From the NCBI GenBank assembly GCA_014058105.1, contig JACGCM010001497.1:992001-1056000 (forward strand): a stretch of 64,000 nucleotides of DNA, written 5' to 3'. The notes under the pieces were generated by a model. That model saw nothing but the letters and a program-made list of their open reading frames with translations, ran no database searches and was not told where the DNA came from. The position numbers were made by a program, and so were the translations under genes. This DNA comes from Kingdonia uniflora. Its lineage: Eukaryota > Streptophyta > Magnoliopsida > Ranunculales > Circaeasteraceae. Below, one piece after another: positions 1-9,592 of the stretch (its first letter is position 1; each line of letters opens with the position of its first letter).

Positions 1-520
1 CAAATCATAATTAATAAATGACAAATTATTTTTTTAAGTACAAATGCCGTCTACTATCATACAAACGCAATACAAATGTTCAAAGAACCAAATAGACCAT
101 TGATAGTTAACAAATGACAAATTATAGGTAAGAAATGACAAATCATAGTCAACAAATGACAAATCATTTTTTAAGTACAAATGCCGTCTACTATCATACA
201 AACACAATACAAATGTTGTAAGTAGATAACAATTGTACTTAAGAACTTAATTATTCATTTGTTATATATGATTTGTCATCTGTTATCAATGATTTGTCAT
301 CTATTATATAAATTATTTTTCATTTGTCAACCACGATTTGTCATTTGTCATTTGTCATTTGCTATATATAATTTGTCATTTGTCATTTGTTATCAATGAT
401 TTTCCATCTGTTTTATGTATTACTTTTCATTTGTTATCTATGATTTATTATTTTTTAACTACGATTTGTCATCTATTATAGATTACTTCTTATTTGATAT
501 CTATGATTTGACATCGTCTT
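1..520. repeat. CAAATGAYAAAT motif cluster, arranged as two opposed blocks
   Basis: The first ~200 bases carry repeated copies of ACAAATGACAAAT, including a longer unit (AAGTACAAATGCCGTCTACT) present twice, near 38 and 174. From about 240 the complementary form (ATTTGTCATTTGT, GATTTGTCATCTGTTAT) dominates. The block therefore reads as a loose inverted repeat. The same motif recurs through the MULE locus to about 8.25 kb and is rare elsewhere in the window. No coding sequence is visible. Confidence 0.75.
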
Positions 521-639
521 TATCTTCAGCATGCTAAGATTAGATTTCTTTACTTCGAAATTGCAATACTCATTAGGCACTAAAAAAGAAACTTTTATTA
601 GCTCGAATATTGTTATAGATCTCAATTTATATTACATCA

Positions 640-1250
640 ATTTACATCAGTTTATGCACTCGGAGGTGGTGGTGGTGGTCGGTCTTCCTTACCACCACCA
701 CAGTCACCTCCTCTGTAGCCCCCACCACCACCACCATCTCTTTCTCTAATCCTACTTAGGGTAATGACAAGACATCATCGGACGTATACCAACCGCTTCA
801 TCCGCCACTATAATGGCGTCCTCTGCCTGAAGATACAGACCAATTATCCTCCCCTGCTTTGACATCACCATATAGTAAAAGTGGAACATTTGATAATAAT
901 CGTCCTCCGCTTCTTCCATCTGTTCATGCATGATCCCATGGAAGAAAGGATACACTAGAATGGAAGTAGGAAGTTCAAGAGACTTGGTCCCAAAGTATCA
1001 AAACTGTAGCTCTTGCATCTTGGTCAGAACCCTAGCCTCGTACGCTTGGCGTCTGGTGGTCACCATCTTCTTCACATAACAGATAAACAATAGTTGTACA
1101 AGATTAAATAAGAAATAAAGAAGTTCTTACCAAATAAACCACATCAGTATTTATACCATAGCACTGGAAACTACAGCTGTATTTAATGCTGAGTTCCAAA
1201 TCCCAATGCCAGAATGAATTTAAACACAGTAGTATATAATACGAACTAAA
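640..1250 (-). pseudogene. Broken two-exon gene of unknown function with Gly- and Pro-rich tail
   Basis: On the minus strand a putative exon (about 1250-1131) ends at GTAAGAAC, and a candidate acceptor (TATGTGAAG) lies next to an ATG at about 1064. From that ATG the frame reads MVTTRRQAYEARVLTKMQEL, hits one in-frame TGA near 995, and runs on through an acidic stretch (MEEAEDDYYQMFHFYYMV) to about 755. A single frame slip then opens a tail of glycines (GGGGGYRGGDCGGG) followed by a run of six prolines and a stop near 645. I do not recognise the family. The coherent frame around a single stop and a single shift suggests a recently inactivated small gene. The same DNA read on the plus strand gives only a His-rich shadow frame. 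Confidence 0.45.
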
Positions 1251-1579
1251 CCCATTGGAAATGAAAGAACATTGGAAATATATTTCTTATTTAATGAAAT
1301 ATATATCATCCAACAATTATCTACCTGTCATTTGTTTTAAGGTGTTTGTCATTTACAATCCATAAATTGTATGCTATTATTAAAATATTGTCATTTGTTA
1401 TATATAATTTAGCATTTGATCCTTAAGAGTTTAAAATTCTAATACCATAAATCAACGTCACTAAAGATAAGAAATATTATACTTCACTCCTATATATTTC
1501 TCTACTTGTTAAGATCTAGAGATTTTAACTTCGATAAATTTTTTTGCAGCATCTCTAGTCTGACCTTCGAGATCCTTAA

Positions 1580-1939
1580 TTAAGTGTAAGTTTTAGATGT
1601 AATAATGTCAAGGATCTGATTTCTCCCTTGGCCAGAATTTATGATGTCTTCTGCCATTGGCGATTGTGGCCTTTTAGAATCATCAGGCGTAGAGGATTCT
1701 CGAAACCAAGTTTTGAACTGACGATGGTATTGTGGGCAATGGTAGAATCTCCTATCGGGTAGTTTAGAGACTCTGCAAATGAGACCACAATAGTATCTTT
1801 GTACCTCATCTACCCACTCCCATAAACCACACCTACTAATTTTGCGAGCGTATTGATAGAACCAGCGGTTAGGGTTGAGACTTGTGCATGAGAGACAAAG
1901 ATTACAATTTTCACCGCACCAACAAATAAGGGAATGCAT
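1580..1939 (-). CDS. Small GRF-type zinc-finger-like protein (119 aa, intact)
   Basis: An uninterrupted 119-residue frame begins at the first ATG after a TATA box (2014-2025). Residues 7-45 follow the GRF zinc-finger pattern: CxCG start (CWCGENCNLC), an NP-R-WFY core (SLNPNRWFYQYAR), then CGLWEWVDE. A second partial module follows (CGLICRVSKLPDRRFYHCP). GRF fingers bind nucleic acid in plant nucleases, topoisomerases and many small plant transposon-associated proteins; that is family knowledge, and the role here is inferred. The gene shares the strand of the MULE transposase and lies 2.4 kb downstream of its end. It may be an accessory gene of that element or a small host gene. Unlike its neighbours it shows no disruption. 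Confidence 0.55.
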   Translation of the reverse strand: MHSLICWCGENCNLCLSCTSLNPNRWFYQYARKISRCGLWEWVDEVQRYYCGLICRVSKLPDRRFYHCPQYHRQFKTWFRESSTPDDSKRPQSPMAEDIINSGQGRNQILDIITSKTYT

Positions 1940-2013
1940 TGTTGGTAGGGAAGTATGTAATGCTTGAGAACTGGAAGCAAGTGTACAGGTTATGTAGTAT
2001 AAGGTTATGACAA

Positions 2014-2025
2014 GATATTTATAAA
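2014..2025 (-). promoter_or_regulatory. TATA box for the GRF-like gene
   Basis: The minus strand reads TTTATAAATATC about 75 bases upstream of the ATG at 1939, with a pyrimidine-rich leader between. Position and sequence fit a plant TATA box. Confidence 0.5.
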
Positions 2026-2260
2026 GAAATGAAAATTAACACATTACGATGATACCCTTGGTTACAACAAATGCCATAGCCCCCGCTTTAAAGATGACAG
2101 ATTATTGCCTTTATTGATGATGTGACAAGTCATTCTTAAAGTCAACTTTGATTACGTTTACAACAAGTTATCTATCCAAAACATCCATGTCGTTCCCGCC
2201 ACTCTAAACACTAAGCCCTAAACCTTGCCACGCGTAATTCAATGTCTTAATTCTCCCAAG

Positions 2261-2269
2261 TATAAATAA
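2261..2269 (+). promoter_or_regulatory. TATA box before coiled-coil gene copy 1
   Basis: TATAAATAA is followed by ACCCTAAAC and a pyrimidine-rich leader. It lies ~60-70 bases before the start of similarity between the two duplicated genes. Copy 2 has the weaker TTTTAAAAG at the matching place and a telo-box-like run (AAACCCTAAACCCTAAACC) near 3256-3275. Confidence 0.45.
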
Positions 2270-2329
2270 AACCCTAAACTAAAGCTCTAACCCTCAACTC
2301 TTTAAAACTTCTCAAGAAATATCGCACTC

Positions 2330-2751
2330 CCACTCTACTCGATTTAGCCGTGCCTCTTCCAGTATCCCTCAAGATTGGTTTGAGGCGGTAGGGATTGAGG
2401 AAGATCAGACTGACGAACATCTCTTCACGTTGAATATAATTTTCCTAATGGACAAGAATGTCACCGGTGAGAAGGCACAACTGCTGAAAGAATATTACGA
2501 AGAGTTCAAGGTAAAATTAGGAGAACTCGATAAAATAGATGAAAAACTGGATAAAATTATAAAAATAAATGAGAGCGTTTTGAAGGGTTTAAGTTCCATA
2601 TCCGCTTCTTGGAAGATTAGCTTTGTACTCTAAAGTTAGATTGGGATGAGTACAAGAAACTGTGGGAAGAGTCGGCCTATAAAATTAGCTGTCTCGAGCA
2701 GAAAATTATGGCAATAGAACGTTATCAAAATTCCTCAAGTAAGGAGTTGTG
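2330..2751 (+). pseudogene. Coiled-coil gene, copy 1 of a tandem duplication (frameshifted)
   Basis: This copy parallels the one at 3296-3736 from the leader (ATATCGCACTCC) to the last codons. The open part carries NIIFLMDKNVTGEKAQLLKE and an acidic/lysine-rich helix. A stop at 2631-2633 follows a frame change. The remaining C-terminus (DEYKKLWEES, ISCLEQKI) continues in another frame to a stop near 2751. A stretch present in copy 2 (about residues 84-95 of its open frame) is missing, which explains the shift. Function is not recognised; the heptad-like pattern predicts a helical coiled coil. The expected start codon is GTG instead of ATG. Confidence 0.5.
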
Positions 2752-3295
2752 AACATTTATGTTGTTTTTAGTTTTTGTTGTTGTTGTTATTATTATTTCC
2801 CTTGTATGAATATTTTTTTTGTTTCATTTCAGTTTTTCGCTTTTAAATAGTGATATAAGGGAAGTTCCATCAGAAATAAATGATATAAGGGAACCAAACC
2901 AATGATAAAGACTCCATGAACAATGATAACATTTTAACCGACAAATGATAAATTATCATTAAACAATGATAGTTCAGGAAAGGGATAATGATATATAGCA
3001 TAAAAATAAATACAAACTTATCTTCAGCATATGACAAATCGGTGTGACAAGTAATGATAATTGATTAGACAACTTAGCTTAAATACTCATATTACTTACG
3101 TGTACAATGAGAAACGACGATGCTGAACTGATGTAATAATAACTTTTACCCTGAACATCGGGTAATCTCTGGTACTTATGCCTTCCCAATGCATTAAACT
3201 CCCCTTTTAAAAGCTCTAATATCAAATAAACTATTCTCAACTCATCAACTACTCAAACCCTAAACCCTAAACCTTAAACTTTTTTCAACTTCTGA

Positions 3296-3736
3296 ATAAA
3301 AATATCGCACTCCACTCAAGTTAGCCATGTCTCTTCCAACAATCCATACGATTGGCTTAAGTTGGTAGGGATACAAGAAGATCAGCATGACCAACGTCTC
3401 TACAAACTAAATATACTATGCCTAATGAAGAAGGATATCTCCGGTGAGAAGGCACAAATGCTGAAAGAGCATTACGAAGACTTCTGGGATAAATTAGGAG
3501 CGTTCGATGTAATCCGGGATGAACTGTATCAAGTTATAGCAAAGAAAGATCAGCATTTTGAAGAGTTCAAGTTCTATATGCGCGTCTCAAAAGATCAACT
3601 CTGTGCCATAAAGTTTGACCTGGATGAGTACAAGAAACTGTGGGAAGAGTCACCTTCTAGGATTAGCTATCTCGAGCAGAAGATCCAGGCTTTAGAGTAC
3701 GATCTGGATGCGCGGAACGTGATCAGGACTTGTTAA
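3296..3736 (+). CDS. Coiled-coil protein, copy 2 of a tandem duplication
   Basis: The frame is open from 3296 to the TAA at 3736 and codes for at least 124 residues from codon 3362. It has no in-frame ATG before the methionine of LNILCLMKKDISGEKAQ (about 3424). An out-of-frame ATG at 3327 (ATGTCTCTTCC) sits where the start would be expected, so a one-base slip near the N-terminus is likely. The body is charged and helical (GEKAQMLKEHYEDF, DEYKKLWEESPSRISYLEQK) and looks like one long coiled coil. I know no named domain for it. It is the better-preserved member of a ~0.97-kb tandem duplication. It may be a captured host gene or a lineage-specific small gene. Confidence 0.45.
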   Translation: MKISHSTQVSHVSSNNPYDWLKLVGIQEDQHDQRLYKLNILCLMKKDISGEKAQMLKEHYEDFWDKLGAFDVIRDELYQVIAKKDQHFEEFKFYMRVSKDQLCAIKFDLDEYKKLWEESPSRISYLEQKIQALEYDLDARNVIRTC

Positions 3737-3879
3737 CTTTGTTTTTTTTATGTTTCGTTTATTCATTTTTTGTGGTATGAATGAAAATATGTTTTGTTTG
3801 GTGTTATTTCGTTTGCTTTTTACTGCTAAGTAGTGGTTTTCGTTTAATATGTGGCAAACAAAACAATCACAATTCTGTA

Positions 3880-4360
3880 AGAAAATAATGATGATATAGG
3901 GGGGACAAGTTTAATGATGAACTTAACAAAACTAAAGATAAAAATTTAACAGACAATGAAAAAAATTTGGCGCGCAATAAAATTATAGAAACCAACAAAT
4001 GCGAAATTCTTTGAGAACAAATGACAGTTCTGAAGAAAACATTGATATCATGAAAATTAACAAATGAGAAAGTCTTCGTGCACAAATGACACTTCAGAGG
4101 CAAACAATGATATCATGGAAATAATCAAATGAGAAAGTATTAATCTACAAATAACACTTCAAAAGCAAACAATGATATCATACAAACAAACATATGAAAA
4201 ATTCATTGCGCACAAATGGCAGTTCAGTACTAAATAATTATACAATAGAAAGAGACAAATGAGATTCTTTTTAAACAAATGACAGTTACATTTAGACAAA
4301 TGATGAATTTTCACAACAATGACGATAAATATCATACAAACAAATGATAGATAGAGTACC
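3880..4360. repeat. CAAATGA-motif-rich spacer
   Basis: This gene-free stretch consists largely of loose ~60-65-base units containing ACAAATGACAGTTC and AACAATGATATCAT (for example near 4017, 4081, 4145, 4210). It lies directly beyond the 3' end of the MULE transposase. Confidence 0.65.
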
Positions 4361-5116
4361 CAAAATCATCAGTGTAAACTGATCGCAACATCTTCATCTG
4401 GGATGACAGATGGCTCAGTGTACATCGTAAAAGACAGAGTCATTGTCTGACGTGTATTATCGTCGGATGGGATTGGTAGAGGCTTACAAGAATGATGATT
4501 GTGTCCATTTTTTCGACACCTTCTGCAAAATCTTAGTTTGGTAACAAGACCAGGCATTTTTTCTCTTCTCCTCCCTTGTGTATGAGGATGACCGGCTCAA
4601 ACTATTAAAATGGGAGCACGAACACGTGGATCAGTTTTTAAAATTTTCTACTGCTCAATTCCTCTTATAGGAATCCATATAGGTTCATAAAAGGCCTTGT
4701 ATATATTATTTGTGAAGTACTCAGAGACACGTGTAGTTGGATCAATATTAGCAAGACCCTAAGCGTGTACTCTGTGTTCACAAGGTATACCCATCGTTTG
4801 CCACCAACGACAAGAACATGTACCATCTAATATATTTTCAGAATCAGTTCTGCCATAACTAGTCATCTGAAAATGGTAAAGTGATGTACGAACCCTATAG
4901 GTTAGTGAATCCGCCACAAACTTTCTGCTCTCACAATGATCCGTAGCCTATGGCGTTTAAAGAGCTTGACTCTTCTCAGCTTCCTCCCTATACGTGTAGG
5001 ATATTTCCAAACAGATTCTATGCAATTCCTCAATAAACACATGGATAGGGAGATCTCTTACTTTCAAAATAATGTTATTCCAACTCTCGACATGATTTGT
5101 GTAAGCGACTCCGTAT

Positions 5117-5272
5117 CTGAACAAATGACAAACCATAGAAATCAAAAGCCAAATGAGCATAAACAGATGATAAATAGGATCATACAACTATAAATAAGAA
5201 TGTAAATGGAGTTATAATGACTAATTTTCATATAGCAAATGATAGGTTGAGCAATACAGAGTGACAACGTAC
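5117..5272 (-). other. Intron of the MULE transposase
   Basis: Donor GTACGT and acceptor TTTGTTCAG bracket 156 bases between the DDE-core exon and the exon opening with YGVAYTNHVESW. The intron holds several CAAATGA/CATTTG motifs, one directly at the acceptor. Confidence 0.6.
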
Positions 5273-5836
5273 CTACTCATTGGAATGTATAGATTAAACA
5301 ATCCTAAATGCAGGTTAGGGCCTCTGATGCCATCCTAAATGCGATCTTCGTGCTTTCGAGGGTAGTTTTAATGTTGTTCGATATGTGGAAGGCGCAAAAC
5401 GTATGGATTGCAAATGGAAATACCTTGGGTACATCATTAATAATTCTAGGGTTCCTGTCAGAGATGACAACGAATCAAGTGTCATAACCGTGAAAATTTG
5501 CCCCAAACATCTCCCGAAAGTATGTCCAACTTTCAGTGGTCTCTGAGTCTGTTATCGAAAAGACAAGTGGATAAATATGATTACTTGGGTCAATGGCGAT
5601 AGCTGTTAGTAGAGCCCTACGATATATCCCTTTTAAAAAGTTTTGTCAATCACAACAACTGGTATCAATAGTTTATAAGTATTTTTTGGGGGACCAAAAC
5701 ACCAAAAACATCTTGTGAATCTCTTATCCTTACAACTCGTAGTTTGTATGTCAAATACAAAATACAGGTCAACCAACCTCACTTCTACAAAGTAGCTCGT
5801 AAGTAGTTGGTATGCATGCACAAAGCTGCCTCGCAT

Positions 5837-6000
5837 CTAAAATAATTATGTAGATTAAATGATATTATGTAGCAGACAAATTATAAACATAACAGTAGAA
5901 ATGATACGATGAGTCGACAAAATGACATACGATAAAATGATAAACATTGTTATACAAATGACTTGTATGGGAGAATAAATGACATATAAAGTGATGATAC
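5837..6000 (-). other. Intron of the MULE transposase
   Basis: Donor GAG/GTATCATC and acceptor TATTTTAG/ATGCG enclose 164 bases. Almost the whole intron is composed of TCATTTG/CAAATGA-like motifs. It separates the DNA-binding exon from the exon leading into the catalytic core. Confidence 0.65.
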
Positions 6001-6498
6001 CTCAGTGATGGGCAAGATTGTATGTTATATCAATATTGTGATGAATTTGCATATCATCAATAATTTTGGAAGGTTTGTAGTTTGGGTCTTTTTGGAGTTT
6101 TTACTTGATTATAGAAGTAACCCATCTACTTGGCGCTGTATTATACGCGTTCTCACCTTCAGTTTCTACTCGGATGCATCTATGCGCGGAGCAATAAGTA
6201 CTCACTCTAAATAGGGCAGAACCGAGCAACCTTGGGGAATAAATCCACCAAAAGTATTTATGACCTTTGCAACATACCACGATTTTATATTCGTTGCTTA
6301 GAACGTGTTAGAGATTGAACTTGTTTACAACTGTATAAGCTCTTATGTGATTTATGAGTTCAATCTTATCTTGATATAGATCATCAATGTTAAACTTTTT
6401 ATTAAAGTCATAAGGAATCTCCGTGTACGCAGCAGATTTGAACTGAAAGTCCAGGAGATCTTTTACCTATTCGGGTTGTGGCTCAAACCGAAATTCAG

Positions 6499-6591
6499 CT
6501 GAACAAATGAGAAATATTCTACTTAGCATGATAGAAATTGGATAAGAAATGTTAAAGCACAACATACAAATGACAAATTCTACGAACTTAC
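6499..6591 (-). other. Intron of the MULE transposase
   Basis: A consensus donor (GTAAGTTCG) and acceptor (CATTTGTTCAG) enclose 93 bases with two CAAATGA motifs. Its last 11 bases, CATTTGTTCAG, are the same as the end of the intron at 5117-5272. Confidence 0.65.
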
Positions 6592-6654
6592 CGGAAGTTT
6601 TAGTTTGTCCAATGATAGGTTCAGGTTTAATTGAAAGAGGAACATTAGTTAACA

Positions 6655-6919
6655 TAGGTTCATTTGAAGGAGGAACATTAGTTAATGCAGGTTCATTTGA
6701 GAGATAAATATTTGATTAAGAAATACAAGGTTCATTTAAGAGATGAACATCAGCAGGGATAGTTTGAAAATGTTCATTTGATTGAGAAACATTAGTTAAC
6801 ACAGGTTCATTTGAGAGATAAACATTTGATTGAGGAATACTAGGTTCATTTGAGGGAGGAACATCAGTACAAATAGGTTTAAAAGAATCATTTGATTGAG
6901 GAACATCATCATCATCCAC
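6655..6919 (-). repeat. Degenerate coding tandem repeat in the transposase linker
   Basis: Motifs such as SNEP-LTNV-QSN recur (DVPPSNEPS, YLSNEPVLTNV, YLSNEPALTNV, PPSNEPMLTNV). At DNA level GGTTCATTTGA recurs with AGATAAACATTTGATT. A single stop at about 6716 interrupts an otherwise continuous frame. It is likely a disordered, expanding linker between the N-terminal and DNA-binding domains. Confidence 0.6.
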
Positions 6920-7500
6920 TAAAGGTTCAAACCTGCATAGATCAAGCTCTATGCCATTTGTTTTAGGGTAACTCCTGTATTCAGGTTCAGGATTAGTAAA
7001 TAAGTTATGCGCAAAGGTCCCCCCACTTTGGTAGTGAACAAGCCTCTACCTGAACTAGTATCTTTGGTGGTGGACAACCCTTTACCCGAAGAGCAGAAAT
7101 CAAAAGTAAAGTTCTAGGAGTTCTGGGAAGGTACCCTAAGCTCATTAATAATCCATATGTGAAAGGGTGTGTCGAGATTGGTTTTATGCATATTGATCAT
7201 TACGGTAAAGTCCTGGACTGATAAAATTGCGCATGCACAACCATGGATGAAGTTGTACAGCTTACAGTCCTCATGACAGATTTTGCTTGTTTCTACAAGA
7301 AGTATAACGAAATCTTCATATGACGAGTACGCTCTTAGTGAGGAAAGTATTGTACTTCTTCCAGCATAACTAACGATTGATCCGATCTTTAGAAGTACGA
7401 TATCTCCACCAAAATGAACAATGGTATAAAGTTGAACTCTATTCATCCCTGAAGCAAATAACATAAATAAACAATTCCGGTGATAAAGTAGTGAACACAA

Positions 7501-8300
7501 ATGAGAAAAATGATATAAAACTAAACTTCAACAATCCTTAAAACAAATGATAGGAATCCCAAAATAAATGATATCAATGAACAATTCTGGTAATATAGTA
7601 GCAGATAATAAATGCTAAAAATGACAAAAAAAAAATGACAAATGATAAAGTAGCAGAAGACAAATGATTAAAAAGACAAAGAAAAATGATTATGTACAAA
7701 TTGTATCGTCTTGGATAGTATTTTTCTTAAGAAAAAAGGCTTCAACTAATGGTGCGGATACACAGTGAGAGATGATGAATACAGAGTTAGAGATGATATA
7801 CACTGCAACGGTTACTTCAATGGTCGAAGAGAAGGATAACAACCGTCATTGGCAACGAGAATAACCTATGATAACAATGATATTTTCCTCTCCAATGACC
7901 TCTGTGTGAGGACTTTAGTGAATGCAGAATGATTGTTGGAAGACTTGGCACATGAAGAAGACAAACAGTACATCAAGGAGAATTTACTTTGATTTTTGTA
8001 GAAGTTTTATTGTTGAAGAAGAATAAAAAGAAGAAGCTTTAATTTTTATGGTTGGTAGTGTATTTAGGGGGGAATCTTCCCTCTTATTACTGTAGCAGAT
8101 TAGACTACTCAACAACTCCAGTGGGATAGTTTCTCTTTTTTTTGCATTATTTATCATTTGTTATGCGCGAACTTTGACATTTGATATGTATTTCTTTGTA
8201 ATTTTTTTGTTATAGATTTGTCATTGGTTTAGTAATTTTTGTGAGTTGGTAGATTTATTAATGTAGAGAATTAGACTACCCATCAACATTTAATGTTTGA
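7501..8300. other. 5' flank of the MULE transposase, no gene
   Basis: CAAATGATAAAG-type motifs are dense at 7500-7700 and the opposite-strand form (ATTTATCATTTGTTATG) appears at 8145-8240. No coding frame or clear terminal inverted repeat was identified. The far end of the element may lie near 8.25 kb, where the motif disappears. Confidence 0.4.
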
Positions 8301-8901
8301 GAATAGGGTGGCAGCTAGGGGGTAGTAGGTGGGACCATTATGGATTTGTTAATTTTTGTATTGATTTTAGAAGAGGTTTTCCAAAGTATCGATTTTGTAA
8401 AGATGGCAAAAAGTAGTAATTATTCTCATAATTTCCGCTTTTTTTAATTCATAATCTATGAAAATCTAAGGAATAGACCAATAAGTAATAACTGATTATG
8501 TGGAGGTTTGTGAACTATAATGATTTTAAAATCTGTTGATTGGCATGGATAGCTTAATTTGATTAAATCTTTAGTGTTTTACGAAATTGAGTTATGACAC
8601 TGAATTAGTTGTACTGTTCTAATATGGTCTGAACATTTTTCAAATTCATCAATTAATGTTTAGGTAATACCAATTTTTTGGTGCTATTTGTTGTTGTTCT
8701 TATGTTGAAACTGACAATTCGTTTTAATCATTGGAAAATCTGTTTCTTTCAAATATGACAATGTGCCAGTCAAACCAAAGCCCAATGTAAATACTTTTCT
8801 TATTTTTTTCGTCTTCACCAGTCATTGTACGGGACTTTTGTTCGCCTTCTTTTTCATGTAGGAATGTATATGCTTAAGATATTGATTATTTTAAATGACA
8901 G
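8301..8901. other. AT-rich non-coding stretch before the RPB6 fragment
   Basis: No gene, repeat or element end was recognised. It ends in a splice acceptor (TTTTAAATGACAG) leading into the RPB6-like exon, so part may be old intron sequence of that gene. Confidence 0.4.
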
Positions 8902-9210
8902 GGAGAAATGGAGGAGGATCCTAAAAATAACAATACTGAGAATGTTCCAGATCAAATCGTGGGTGAAGGGGAGGAGAAAGGCGGTCAAGCTCCAGGTGAA
9001 AGAAAAGATCATAAAACAACAAAGTATATTGGTGAAGTATGAGCGTGCAAGAATTTTGGGGACTCGTGCTCTGCAGATCAAGTTTGCACCTGCATCTCTG
9101 TAGCTCATATTTCCTAGGTGGTTGCAGCTTTTGATAATATATCACCTTGGTTAAATTGCATGAATGCCCCAGTGATGGTTGAGTTGGAGCGGGAGACTGA
9201 TCCACTTGAG
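8902..9210 (+). pseudogene. RNA polymerase subunit RPB6 (omega-like), two-exon fragment
   Basis: Exon one (about 8902-9081) encodes an acidic N-terminus (MEEDPKNNNTENV, QIVGEGEEKG), then KTTKY, and after a one-base insertion the hallmark YERARILGTRALQI. Exon two (about 9159-9210) encodes MNAPVMVELERETDPLE and ends in a perfect donor, GTAAGT. These motifs define the conserved core of the RPB6 subunit shared by nuclear RNA polymerases I, II and III (and plant IV/V). The frameshift brings a TGA at about 9038, and the exon-one donor is weak. The C-terminal exon (the KELR and DGS-W region) is absent: a LINE remnant follows. Retained introns show that it came by DNA duplication or capture, not through mRNA. 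Confidence 0.8.
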
Positions 9211-9244
9211 GTAAGTGTCTACTCATTTATTCCCTTTTTTCGTA

Positions 9245-9592
9245 GTAGTATAGTCATCAATTTGAATAGCGTTACCCCCGACTAGGCTATCCTTTTTATT
9301 TTTAAGAATAAAGCTGCGGTTAGGCAAGGACCCCCACCTGTATATTGCAAAAATGAAAATTACATTCAAGGGTATTTACAATCTTTGGCATATCCTTCTG
9401 CAATTTTAAGGAGATCCTCAGGAAATGTAGAAGGAAAAAGAATAGTAAAAGAATTTACAGAGAATTGAGTAACTAAATAGATAATTGTTTTATTCCCTTG
9501 TCTCCAAGAATGGCAGAAAAAGACATCATCCATTGAAGCAGTAATGTGGCAGATTTCTTTAACCAGATGAATTCCTTTCCAGGGAGGAGATT
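9245..9592 (-). pseudogene. LINE ORF2 RNase H end and 3' UTR (fragment)
   Basis: The minus strand reads PPWKGIHLVKEICHITASMD, then FFCHSWRQGNKTI, which corresponds to the H-x-REGN-AD end of plant LINE-type RNase H. It runs to a stop near 9365 and an AT-rich 3' tail ending in AAAAATAAAAA near 9295. It belongs with 10,345-10,745 as one RNase H domain, split by the insert at 9593-10,344. The motif resembles the RNase H of the LINE at 18,945-26,508 in type. Confidence 0.6.

Larger units (their letters stand above)
4369..7500 (-). pseudogene. Mutator-like (MULE/MuDR) transposase, spliced, multiply disrupted
   Basis: Read on the minus strand the domains come in MuDR order. An N-terminal domain (7500-7114) is followed by a Ser/Asn-rich repeat linker (6919-6655). 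The DNA-binding region follows (about 6470-6110: DLLDFQFKSAAYTEIPYDFN, VVCCKGHKYFWW, then VETEGENAYNTAPSRWVTSI). Next comes the DDE core: VVVIDKTF with FLKGIYRRALLTAIAIDP (5655-5590), FVVISDRNPRIINDV (about 5478), a CxxH (HTFCAFHI), and YGVAYTNHVESWNN (5115) with the likely catalytic Glu. A SWIM finger (CSCRWWQTMGIPCEHRVHA, about 4825-4755) and a terminal zinc knuckle (CRRCRKNGHNHHSCKP, about 4530-4480) end it. Disruptions include stops near 7110, 6716, 6309, 5482 and 4755, and a frameshift near 5640. Three introns with consensus borders are visible. The enzyme would cut and paste the element; this copy cannot be functional. Confidence 0.88.

Noticed and set aside
531..749. His-rich 72-codon plus-strand frame
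   Set aside because: It is the shadow of the Gly/Pro-rich tail read on the minus strand.
8854..9226. Minus-strand frames over the RPB6 fragment
   Set aside because: The plus strand carries clear RPB6 motifs; the minus frames have no motif.
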